This document shows positions 45,725-53,181 of a DNA stretch of 64,000 bases, piece after piece. The notes beneath the pieces are model-generated. The model had not been told where the DNA came from. It did no database searches and saw only the letters and a program-made list of their open reading frames with translations. Both the position numbers and the translations under genes were made by a program. The stretch comes from Afifella pfennigii DSM 17143. GTDB lineage: Bacteria > Pseudomonadota > Alphaproteobacteria > Rhizobiales > Afifellaceae. Position 1 is the stretch's first letter, and the number at the start of each line of letters is the position of its first letter. The stretch lies in NCBI RefSeq assembly GCF_000688515.1, contig NZ_JHZK01000013.1, positions 24,929-88,928 on the forward strand, written 5' to 3'.

Positions 45725-46032
45725 GCCGGCAGAATTCGGCCGGGCGACGTCTTTGTGGCCTGGCCGAGAGCTTCAGCGGACGCTCCGTGTAGTCGGGGCG
45801 GGCCATTGCGATGCGAGGCTTTGTGCTTCCTTGTGTCGGAAGCACTTGCCGCTATCACATTGGTGTGACTCCAGGAAATATGTGAGTAAGTTGTTTACTT
45901 TGTCGCGTGCTGTCATGGCGCGTTTGCGCTGTCCATGCCAGCATAGTTGCGTTATAATCTGTGTTAATTAGTCGCCTTAGGACAGGCCGAACGGCCGCGA
46001 TGAGAGCGACGGAGGCACCAGGGGGGCCCAGG
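45725..46032. other. 308-bp gap with two inverted repeats before a response regulator
   Basis: There is no supported gene. Visible structure: an 8-bp perfect stem (45823-45830 with 45838-45845), a 5-bp dyad TCACA-N4-TGTGA at 45855-45868, and a TATAAT hexamer near 45952 that could be the -10 of the response-regulator promoter. The right half is AT-richer than its surroundings. Confidence 0.5.
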
Positions 46033-46431
46033 ATGCTGGGCATGGAGGCGAACAGGCCAAGGCTGCGCATACTCGTTCTCGACGATGAGGCGATGATCGC
46101 AGGCGAGATCAAGCTGCTTCTGGAGGATGCCGGCCACGAAGTGGTCGGCCCCGTCGGCTCGCTCGAGGCAGCCATGCAGCTCGCCGACAGCGCCGCCATC
46201 GACCTTGCCATTCTCGATGCCAATATCCGCCAGCATTCCAGCGGCCCGGTCGCGCGCCGCCTCGTGGAGCGAGCCATCCCCTTTTGCGTGTGCACGGGCG
46301 ACGAGAGCGAGGAGTTGCGGGAGGATTTCGGCGAGGTGGAGCTTCTACCCAAGCCGTTCGGCGAAAACGATCTTCTGTCCATGGTCGCCAGCCTGACCGG
46401 CACGCGCAGCGGTGCGCTCGTCAGCAGTTAG
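46033..46431 (+). CDS. Single-domain response regulator
   Basis: This protein of about 132 residues is one CheY-like receiver domain with no output domain. The acidic pocket is VLDDEAM, the phosphorylated Asp is in IDLAILDANI, and the conserved Thr (CTGDES) and Lys (LPKPFGEN) are present, so it should be phosphorylatable. Alphaproteobacteria use many such proteins in phosphorelays, often tied to hybrid kinases elsewhere. The start is uncertain: ATG at 46033 follows a G-rich site, 46042 is the next option, and the frame is open to 45961. Confidence 0.83.
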   Translation: MLGMEANRPRLRILVLDDEAMIAGEIKLLLEDAGHEVVGPVGSLEAAMQLADSAAIDLAILDANIRQHSSGPVARRLVERAIPFCVCTGDESEELREDFGEVELLPKPFGENDLLSMVASLTGTRSGALVSS

Positions 46432-46486
46432 AGCGGCCTTCTGTTATCCGCGACGCCACGGCGAGCCGCCTCGGCCCGACCGAACG

Positions 46487-47737
46487 CTATGGCGACCGGT
46501 CGGGTCGGTAAGGGCTCATATCGATGTTGGGGCGCCGGCCTGAGACGAGGTCGGCGACGAGCCTGCCGGTCTTCGGCCCGGCGGTCAGGCCGAGATGATG
46601 GTGGCCGAAAGCGGCGAAGGCGCCGCGCGCGCCCGGAAGCTCGCCGATCAGCGGAATGGAATCGACCGGCGCCGGCCTGTGACCCATCCAGCGCCGCGTC
46701 TCGGCGAAGGCGATGGTGGGAAGGGCCGCGCGGCCAAGGCGCAGGATGAAATCGAAGATGCGCTCGTCGGGGGGCGCCGAAAGCCCGCCGAATTCCACCA
46801 CCCCGCCGAGCCGGATACGTCCCTCCATGGGGGTGGCGACGAACTCGCCCTCGGTGATCATCACGGGCGCGCGCAGGCTGGCGCTCGGCTCCACCAGTTC
46901 CACATGGTAGCCGCGCTCGCTTTCCATCGGCACCCGCGCCCCGAGGCTTTGAGCGAGCGGCGCCGACCAGATGCCGGCCGCCAGCACGGCGGCCTCGCAG
47001 GTCAGGAGCGCCCCGCCCGCGCGCACGCCGGCGACCTTGCCGTCTTCATGGACGATCGCGGTCGCCTCGGCCTTCACCAGCGCGCCGCCCCGCCTTTGGA
47101 AATCGGCCGCCAGCGCCCCCAGATAGGCGCCCGGATCGCGGATATAGCCATGTCCGGGAAAGCGCACCCCGAAGCGGAGATGATCGCCGAGAAGCGGCTC
47201 CGCCTCAAAAAGCGCTGCCTCGTCCAGCTCCTCCCAGACGAAGCCGTGCCGGCGCCTTAGCGCGAAGCCGAACTCCGCCGCCTCGAACGCGGCGCGATGG
47301 CGATAGGCGTAAAGGTAGTCGGAAGCGGCGACGTAGCGCTCCGCGCCCGTTGCTTCGGCCAGCGCCCGATGTTCCTCCAGGCTGTCGCGGGTGAGCTGCG
47401 CCAGGGCGGCGGCGATCGCTTCCGTTTTCGCCCGCGTGCACATTTTCAGGCTTTTCAGCATGAAGGGCAGGGCGCGTGGAAGGTAGGGCCAGCGCAGGAA
47501 GAGCGGCGCGTTCGGGTCGAGAACAAGGCGCGGCATCTTCCAGGGAAGGTCCGGTCCCGTCACCGGGTCGACCGAGGCACTGGCGAGCACGCCGGCCGGC
47601 CCGAAGGAGGTGCCCGCACCCGGGCCTTCGCGTTCGATCACCCTCACATGGTGGCCGGCGCGCTGCAGCCAGATGGCGCAGGAAAGGCCGACGATGCCTG
47701 CGCCGATGACGATGACCTCTTTGCTTTCTCCGCGCAT
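46487..47737 (-). CDS. DadA-like FAD-dependent D-amino acid dehydrogenase
   Basis: This 416-residue flavoprotein of the DAO/DadA family oxidises D-amino acids or glycine-like amines with transfer of electrons to the membrane. The N-terminal FAD fold is VIVIGAGIVGLSCAIWLQRAG. The DadA-type core has EREGPGAGTSFGPAGVLASASVDP, ESERGYHVELVEP and MGHRPAPVDSIPLIGELP, with a final GHHHLGLTAGPKTGRLVADL. A start at MRGESKEVIVIGAG (47737) is preferred to the frame beginning at 47833. It ends 55 bp from the response regulator, convergent. Confidence 0.86.
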   Translation of the reverse strand: MRGESKEVIVIGAGIVGLSCAIWLQRAGHHVRVIEREGPGAGTSFGPAGVLASASVDPVTGPDLPWKMPRLVLDPNAPLFLRWPYLPRALPFMLKSLKMCTRAKTEAIAAALAQLTRDSLEEHRALAEATGAERYVAASDYLYAYRHRAAFEAAEFGFALRRRHGFVWEELDEAALFEAEPLLGDHLRFGVRFPGHGYIRDPGAYLGALAADFQRRGGALVKAEATAIVHEDGKVAGVRAGGALLTCEAAVLAAGIWSAPLAQSLGARVPMESERGYHVELVEPSASLRAPVMITEGEFVATPMEGRIRLGGVVEFGGLSAPPDERIFDFILRLGRAALPTIAFAETRRWMGHRPAPVDSIPLIGELPGARGAFAAFGHHHLGLTAGPKTGRLVADLVSGRRPNIDMSPYRPDRSP

Positions 47738-47826
47738 CGCTTTCACCGTAAGCTCTCCGACAGGCTGCATGTTGCGCCCGCGGCCCGCCGCCACCAGATC
47801 AGGCTCTGACGCCCGGAGATGCCGAC

Positions 47827-48141
47827 ATGTCAACGCCCGTTACCGTCCATATCCCTCACAAGCTCGGCCGCGAGGAGGCGAAACGTCGCCTCCAAAGTGG
47901 TTTCGGGCGCTTGCGCGAGGAGATCGCCGTCGGCCGTGTCCTGCAGTTCAACGAGGTCTGGGAAGGCGACCGGCTCAGTTTCGACGCCGCCACGATGGGC
48001 CAGACGATCGCCGGCCGCATCGACGTCTTCGAGGAGGTGGTGCGGGTGGAGGTCGACCTGCCCTGGTTCCTCGGCGCCATCGCCGAGAAGCTGCAGGGCA
48101 GGCTGCAGAAGGCCGGCACGCTGCTTCTGGAGAAGAAGTAG
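47827..48141 (+). CDS. Polyhydroxyalkanoic acid system family protein
   Basis: This 104-residue protein is of the PHA_gran_rgn type. It begins with TVHIPHKLGREEAKRRLQSG, with the conserved HKLG motif, and ends with VDLPWFLGAIAEKLQGRLQKAGTLLLEKK (conserved PWFL and glycine-rich turn, then a basic end). Such proteins are associated with polyhydroxyalkanoate granules in some genomes, but other PHA genes are absent here. An overlapping frame starting at 47819 reads a different phase and is not the gene. It is followed 73 bp later by an SDR. Confidence 0.8.
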   Translation: MSTPVTVHIPHKLGREEAKRRLQSGFGRLREEIAVGRVLQFNEVWEGDRLSFDAATMGQTIAGRIDVFEEVVRVEVDLPWFLGAIAEKLQGRLQKAGTLLLEKK

Positions 48142-48214
48142 CCGCGCTTTGCCCGGCTCGTTAGGCTCGCACGCGGGGCCCACCGTCAGGCCCGAGCGAA
48201 CCTTAGGAGCCCTC

Positions 48215-48892
48215 ATGAAGACCTTCCTTATCACCGGCGCCTCCAGCGGCATCGGCGCGGCGACGGCGCGCGCGGCGGTTGGGGCCGGCTATCGCGTTGC
48301 CCTCGCGGCCCGCTCGGAAGACAAGCTGAAGGCGCTGGTGGATGAGCTCGGCGCCGATCGCGCCATGGCGATCGCCTGCGACGTGACCAGCTTTGAGGAT
48401 CAGCAGGCGATGGTGGAGAAGGCCGTTGCCGCTTTCGGCCGTATCGACGTCGCTTTCGCCAATGCCGGTATCGGCTCCAAGGGCCAGGGCACGGCCGGCG
48501 GCGACCCGGAGAACTGGCGCCAGATGGTGCTGACCAACGTTCTCGGCCTTGTCTATACGGTCCGCGCCGTGCTTGCCGAGATCGAAAAGAGCCGCGGCCA
48601 CATCCTCCTCAACGGTTCGCGCGCCGGCCGGATCGCGCTGCCGGGGTCCGTCTACGGCGCCACCAAATGGGCCGTCACCGGCTACGGTCAGAACTTGCGC
48701 GAGGAACTCGCCGGCACCGGCGTGCGGGTGACGCTGATCGAGCCCGGCATGGTCGACACGCCCTTTTTCTCCGAGGCCAAGCCCGACGCCTTGAAGGCGG
48801 AGGACATCGCCAACGCGGTGATCTACGCCGTCAGCCAGCCGCCGCACGTGTCGGTGGCCGAACTCCTCGTCATGCCCACGCCCAAGGCGTAG
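48215..48892 (+). CDS. Short-chain dehydrogenase/reductase
   Basis: This 225-residue classical SDR has NAD(P)-binding TGASSGIGAATARA and the structural NAG (FANAGIG). Its catalytic site has Ser in LLNGSRAGRI and Tyr/Lys in YGATKWAVTGYGQNL. The Arg residue in AARSEDKLKAL suggests a preference for NADPH. The substrate is unknown, and other oxidoreductase genes in the neighbourhood do not specify it. The family start MKTFLITGAS at 48215 follows AGGAG and is well inside a longer frame of the preceding gene. Confidence 0.9.
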   Translation: MKTFLITGASSGIGAATARAAVGAGYRVALAARSEDKLKALVDELGADRAMAIACDVTSFEDQQAMVEKAVAAFGRIDVAFANAGIGSKGQGTAGGDPENWRQMVLTNVLGLVYTVRAVLAEIEKSRGHILLNGSRAGRIALPGSVYGATKWAVTGYGQNLREELAGTGVRVTLIEPGMVDTPFFSEAKPDALKAEDIANAVIYAVSQPPHVSVAELLVMPTPKA

Positions 48893-49077
48893 CTCACCGT
48901 TTCGCTCGCCGGCGTATGGAGCAAACGCGGCGCTCGCGGTTTTCCACCAGGTAGATGCGCCGCGGCGCGCCGTTGGCGGCCAGTCCGGTGAAGGTGGTCG
49001 TTGCCCCGGGCGGGACAGTCGGTTCCGCTCCGGCGGGGGCGCGTTTTGCTGCGCTTGCAAACGACAGGAGTTCGCGA

Positions 49078-49986
49078 ATGTCCTACCTGCGCTTCGGTGC
49101 GATGATCGCCACTTCGACGGTGGTCATGTTCATTTTGATGTATCTCAATACCTACGCATTCGAGCACGTTTTCTTCAGCGAGACACGAACCTACATGGCG
49201 CTGCTGATGGGCGCGACCATGGCCGTCATCATGCTGAGCTTCATGCTCGGCATGTACTCGAGCACCAGGACCAATATCGCCATCTTCGTCGGAGCCGTCG
49301 TCGTCTTCGCGCTGTCGCTGTGGCTGGTGCGCAGCCAGGCGACGGTCGGCCAGGTGAGCTTCATGCGAGCCATGATCCCGCATCACTCCATCGCCGTCAT
49401 GACCAGCGAGCGGGCGCAGATCACCGATCCGCGCGTGCGCAAGCTGGCCGACGAGATCATCGCCGCCCAGCGTCGCGAGATCGCCGAGATGCGCTACCTG
49501 ATCGCCGAGCTGGAGGATGGCGGGGCCGACGCGCCGCAGATGCCGGAGGAGACGCCGCCGCGGCTGGTGTCGCTTCAGGAGGCGATCAGCGGCGCCCAGA
49601 TTGCCCTTCTCGATCCAGCGCCCATGAGCGCGGAGGAGATCGGCGAGGTCGTGCCCGCCGGGCCGCAATGCGCCTTCCGCCTGACCTCGGCGGGCCGGCC
49701 GGTCCTGGCCGCGGGGGCCGAGGGGACGGCCGGCGGCACGCCCGGCGTCATCAAGCTCAACGGCAATCTCCTCGCCCTTCAGTCGACCGCGCCCGCGGGC
49801 GCCGGCCTGGAAGGAGAAGGCGTAGAGTTCGCTGCGGAGGGCATCCGTATGTCGGTCATGCCCGTGCCGGAGGAGGAGGCGGAAACGCGCGGCGGCGAGC
49901 GCCGTCGCCTCGCCGATCTGCGTATGGAGCTGGAGCGTGGCCTGACGGTTGGCTATCGCGGCTATTATCGCTGCGGGCTGGGCTGA
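49078..49986 (+). CDS. Membrane-bound DUF305 protein with C-terminal extra domain
   Basis: This 302-residue protein begins with three membrane helices (about residues 7-25, 39-58, 65-84). A DUF305 ferritin-like helical pair follows, with the metal-binding MRAMIPHHSIAVMTSERAQI and RREIAEMRYLI. DUF305 proteins are tied to copper handling. After residue about 145 comes an extra soluble part of roughly 155 residues with strands (CAFRLTSAGRPVLAAG, GVIKLNGNLLALQ, GLTVGYRGYYRCGLG) that I cannot place. The ATG at 49078 follows ACAGGAG. It is convergent with the bigR-like gene. Confidence 0.82.
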   Translation: MSYLRFGAMIATSTVVMFILMYLNTYAFEHVFFSETRTYMALLMGATMAVIMLSFMLGMYSSTRTNIAIFVGAVVVFALSLWLVRSQATVGQVSFMRAMIPHHSIAVMTSERAQITDPRVRKLADEIIAAQRREIAEMRYLIAELEDGGADAPQMPEETPPRLVSLQEAISGAQIALLDPAPMSAEEIGEVVPAGPQCAFRLTSAGRPVLAAGAEGTAGGTPGVIKLNGNLLALQSTAPAGAGLEGEGVEFAAEGIRMSVMPVPEEEAETRGGERRRLADLRMELERGLTVGYRGYYRCGLG

Positions 49987-50049
49987 CAGCGCGGCCCTCT
50001 TGCCGAGAAAAGCCGGTCGCCGCCTTTCCCGGCTGCGCCCGGCGTCCCC

Positions 50050-50370
50050 TCAGCCGCGCTCTTCGGAGACCGGCGCCGGACAGAAGGCCCCGTGCAGGGC
50101 CTCGATGACGCGCAGCACCTCCGGCTCGGCGATGCGGTAATAGACGTTGGTGCCCTCGCGGCGCGATCGCACCAGCCCGTCCGCCCTAAGGCGCATCAGC
50201 TGCTGCGACATCGGCACCTGCTCGATCCCCCCGAGTTCGCGGCGCAACTGGCTCACCGATTTCTCCGCATTGCCGAGCGCGCAAAGAACCAGGAGCCGCT
50301 GCGGATGCGACAGGCTGCGCATCAGCTCGGCGGCGCGTTCGGAGGCGGGGATCATTTCTTCTACATTCAT
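50050..50370 (-). CDS. bigR: BigR/SqrR-like ArsR-family persulfide-sensing repressor
   Basis: This 106-residue winged-helix ArsR repressor has the DNA-recognition helix VPMSQQLMRLRADGLVRS and wing RREGTNVYYRI. It has exactly two cysteines, Cys30 (LLVLCALGN) and Cys97 (GAFCPAP), 67 apart. This matches the pair in BigR (Cys42/108) and SqrR (Cys41/107) that joins through sulfur on exposure to polysulfides and releases the DNA. It is transcribed away from sqr. The control region over the start codon contains ATTC-type half-sites (see 50365-50395). The frame is open to 50949, but MNVEEMIPASERA at 50370 is the family start. Confidence 0.88.
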   Translation of the reverse strand: MNVEEMIPASERAAELMRSLSHPQRLLVLCALGNAEKSVSQLRRELGGIEQVPMSQQLMRLRADGLVRSRREGTNVYYRIAEPEVLRVIEALHGAFCPAPVSEERG

Positions 50371-50395
50371 GATATTGAAATTATGATATTCGAAT
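50365..50395. promoter_or_regulatory. Possible bigR operator with ATTC/GAAT half-sites
   Basis: This AT-rich stretch in the divergent bigR/sqr region contains ATTC-N8-GAAA (50365-50380) and the perfect palindrome ATTCGAAT (50388-50395). The known SqrR site type is ATTC-N8-GAAT, so the first is a one-base variant. It overlaps the bigR start codon, as expected for autorepression. No operator mapping exists for this genome. Confidence 0.5.
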
Positions 50396-50547
50396 GTTAA
50401 ATGCAAGATCGATGCAACGGCAGTTCGGCGGCGACGGTGCCGCAGCGCCGGCATCGACCGGTCGAACGAGGCGTTCTTCATACGCCAGGCGACACAGCCG
50501 GAGCCGGTCCGCGAAACACCTAAGGACAACGGACCTGGGAGGTTGCG

Positions 50548-51840
50548 ATGACGAAGGTAGTTCTGATGGGCGCCGGTCTTGGCGGCATCGTCATGGCCTA
50601 CGAGATGAAGGACAAGCTGGGCGCCGGCGACGAGCTCACCGTCGTGCATCTGGGCACCTCTTATTCCTTCGTGCCATCCAACCCCTGGATCGCCGTCGGC
50701 TGGCGCAAGCGCGAGGACATCGCCGTGGAGCTGGAGCCGATCTTCGCCCGCAAGGGCATCGGCTTTCGCTCCGAGGGCGCCCGCCGCGTCCATCCGCAGG
50801 AAAACCGGGTGGAGCTCAACGACGGCACGTCGCTTCCCTACGACTATCTCATCATCGCCACCGGCCCCGACCTCGCCTTCGACGAAGTGCCGGGTCTGGG
50901 ACCGGAAGCCCATACTCAATCGATCTGCCAGATCGACCATGCCCTGCATGCCAAGACCGCTTTCGACAAGCTCGTGGAAGCGCCGGGTCCGGTGGTCGTC
51001 GGCGCCGTCCAGGGCGCGTCCTGCTTCGGCCCGGCCTATGAGTTCGCCTTCATTCTCGATACCGCGCTACGGCGGGCCAAGAAGCGCGACCAGGTGCCGA
51101 TCACCTTCGTCACGCCGGAGCCCTATATCGGTCATCTCGGCCTCGACGGGGTGGGCGACACCAAGGGCCTGCTGGAAAGCGCCATGCGCGAGCGTCACAT
51201 CAAGTGGATCACCAACGCCCGCACCGTGAAGGCGGAGGAAGACACGCTCTTCGTGGAAGAGGTGAACGAGGACGGCACGGTGAAGAAGGCGCACGAGCTG
51301 CCCTTTGGCTTCTCCATGCTGCTGCCGGCTTTCCGCGGCGTGCCGGCCGTGAAGGATATCGAAGGCCTGACCAATCCGCGCGGCTTCATCACCATCGACA
51401 AGCATCAGCGCAATCCAACCTATCCGAACGTCTTCGGCATTGGCGTCTGCGTCGCCATTCCGCCCGTGGGCGAGACGCCGCTGCCCGTCGGCGTGCCGAA
51501 GACGGGTTTCATGATCGAATCCATGGTGACCGCGACGGCGGAGAACATCGCCGCCCTGATGAAGGGCGAGGAACCTCGCGCCGTCGCCACCTGGAATGCG
51601 GTCTGCCTCGCCGATTTCGGCGATGAGGGCATCGCCTTCATCGCGCAGCCGCAAATCCCGCCGCGCAACGTCAACTGGTCGTCCTCCGGGCGCTGGGTGC
51701 ATGCCGCCAAGATCGGCTTCGAGCGCTACTTCCTGCGCAAGATCCGACAGGGCCAGAGCGCGACCTTCTATGAGAACCTCGTTCTCGACATGCTCGGCAT
51801 CAAGAAGCTGAAGGAAATCCACATCGAGGCAGCCGAATAG
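50548..51840 (+). CDS. sqr: Sulfide:quinone oxidoreductase
   Basis: This 430-residue peripheral membrane flavoprotein oxidises sulfide to polysulfide or persulfide, passing electrons to quinone. It shows the FAD motif VVLMGAGLGGIVMAYEM and three catalytic cysteines at 127 (QSICQID), 159 (GASCFGP) and 353 (NAVCLAD), the spacing seen in Acidithiobacillus SQR (128/160/356). It also has a quinone-side GIGVCVAIPPVGETPLPVGVPKTG and an amphipathic C-terminal membrane-binding tail (RYFLRKIRQGQ). It is divergent from a BigR-like repressor and is the first gene of a four-gene run. Confidence 0.88.
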   Translation: MTKVVLMGAGLGGIVMAYEMKDKLGAGDELTVVHLGTSYSFVPSNPWIAVGWRKREDIAVELEPIFARKGIGFRSEGARRVHPQENRVELNDGTSLPYDYLIIATGPDLAFDEVPGLGPEAHTQSICQIDHALHAKTAFDKLVEAPGPVVVGAVQGASCFGPAYEFAFILDTALRRAKKRDQVPITFVTPEPYIGHLGLDGVGDTKGLLESAMRERHIKWITNARTVKAEEDTLFVEEVNEDGTVKKAHELPFGFSMLLPAFRGVPAVKDIEGLTNPRGFITIDKHQRNPTYPNVFGIGVCVAIPPVGETPLPVGVPKTGFMIESMVTATAENIAALMKGEEPRAVATWNAVCLADFGDEGIAFIAQPQIPPRNVNWSSSGRWVHAAKIGFERYFLRKIRQGQSATFYENLVLDMLGIKKLKEIHIEAAE

Positions 51841-51874
51841 TTCGGTGCCCCCGAAACCAAGGAGAGAAGATACC

Positions 51875-52078
51875 ATGACTGTCGACCGTGCCGTTCTCGC
51901 TTTTGCGGGCTTTATGATCCTCGTCTCGCTGTGGCTGGGCTACGCCATCTCGCCTTATTGGTACTTGTTGACGGCCTTTGTCGGCCTCAACCTGTTGCAG
52001 GCGTCCTTCACCGGCTTTTGCCCGGCCGCGATGATCTTCAAGAAGCTCGGCGTGAAGCCGGGCGTGGCGTTCCAGTAA
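51875..52078 (+). CDS. DUF2892/YgaP-like small membrane protein
   Basis: This 67-residue protein has two membrane helices (AVLAFAGFMILVSLWLGYA and YWYLLTAFVGLNLLQASFTG) and the short loop GFCPAAMIFKKLGVKPG, the pattern of DUF2892. In YgaP this unit anchors a rhodanese that moves sulfane sulfur; here it stands alone, with a single Cys in the FCP motif. The ATG at 51875 follows AAGGAGAG. Its place between sqr and an RND adaptor argues for a role in sulfide handling at the membrane. Confidence 0.85.
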   Translation: MTVDRAVLAFAGFMILVSLWLGYAISPYWYLLTAFVGLNLLQASFTGFCPAAMIFKKLGVKPGVAFQ

Positions 52079-52152
52079 AACCCGAGCCGCCGGCCCCCCT
52101 CTGCCCCCCGATTGAACCGGGGGGTCGGCGGCGACCACATTTTGAGCTGATC

Positions 52153-53181
52153 ATGTCCCTTTCCCTGTGGCCGGTTCGCGGCCGCGCTTCGCTCATTGCC
52201 TTCTTGCTCTTCGCCGCCCCGCCCTTGTCCGGCGCGGGCGCGGAAGAGTTTTTCGTCGAGCCTCAGACGGTGCAGGAGGAGAAGGCCGTCTTCGGCCAGG
52301 TCGAAAGCCGCGATCTTGTGCCGGCCCGTGCCCGCATCGGCGGCACCGTCACGGAAATTACCGTCGACGAGGGCAGCCAGGTGAAGATGGGCGATGTCAT
52401 CGCCACCATCGTCGACGACAAGCTGGCCATCGAGCGCAACGTTGCCGAGGCGAAGATGCAGGCGCTCGTTTCCCAGCTGGACAACGCCCGCACCGAGCTG
52501 GAGCGCGCGGAGGCCCTGCTCGCCCGCGGCTCCGGTACCCAGGCCCGTCTCGATCAGGCCGCGACGCAAGTGGAGGTTCTGACCAACCAGCTTGCCGCCG
52601 CCGAGGCCGAGCGCGCCGTCATCGAGCAGCGCTCGCGCGAGGGCAAGGTGCTGGCGCCGGCATCCGGCCGCGTTCTCGACGTGCCGATAACGCCCGGAAG
52701 TGTCGTTCTTCCCGGGGAGAAGATCGCCGAGATTGCCGGCGGTGGCTATTTCCTGCGCCTGTCGCTGCCGGAGCGCCACGCCGCCGAGATCGCCGAAGGC
52801 GACAGCGTTATGGTCGGCAAGCGGCTTTTGACCGCCGGCGAGGTTGAGGATGGCGAAGACCTGGAGACGGGCCGCCTGGTGAAGGTTTATCCGGAGATTG
52901 CGGCCGGCAGGGTCAAGGCCGATGTGGAGATTTCCGGCCTTGGTGACTATTTCGTCGGCGAGCGCACCCTCGTCTGGATCCCGGTCGGCAAGCGCCAGGT
53001 GCTTGCCGTGCCGCCGGAGGCGGTCATCACCCGCCACGGCATCGACTATGTGCGGCTTCGGGCCGATGACGGCGAGATCGAAGTCGCGGTCATTCTGGGA
53101 GAGCGCTTTTCCGCCGAAGATGGCGAGCGCGTGGAGATATTAAGCGGCCTTCGCGCCGGCGACCTGGTGGTTCTGCCATGA
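52153..53181 (+). CDS. RND adaptor (membrane fusion protein) linked to sqr
   Basis: This 342-residue exported protein has an N-terminal signal (SLIAFLLFAAPPLSGAGA) and an adaptor layout. It shows a lipoyl-like half FGQVESRDLVPARARIGGTV, a helical hairpin (VAEAKMQALVSQLDNARTEL) and LAPASGRVLDVPITPGSVV. A C-terminal barrel domain ends in VEILSGLRAGDLVVLP. It starts 74 bp after the DUF2892 gene, and its stop overlaps the permease ATG by 4 bp. No outer-membrane partner is seen. Confidence 0.88.
   Translation: MSLSLWPVRGRASLIAFLLFAAPPLSGAGAEEFFVEPQTVQEEKAVFGQVESRDLVPARARIGGTVTEITVDEGSQVKMGDVIATIVDDKLAIERNVAEAKMQALVSQLDNARTELERAEALLARGSGTQARLDQAATQVEVLTNQLAAAEAERAVIEQRSREGKVLAPASGRVLDVPITPGSVVLPGEKIAEIAGGGYFLRLSLPERHAAEIAEGDSVMVGKRLLTAGEVEDGEDLETGRLVKVYPEIAAGRVKADVEISGLGDYFVGERTLVWIPVGKRQVLAVPPEAVITRHGIDYVRLRADDGEIEVAVILGERFSAEDGERVEILSGLRAGDLVVLP

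Noticed and set aside
45724..45748. Terminator after the TRAP binding-protein gene
   Set aside because: A short GGCCG/CGGCC stem exists, but there is no U-run after it.
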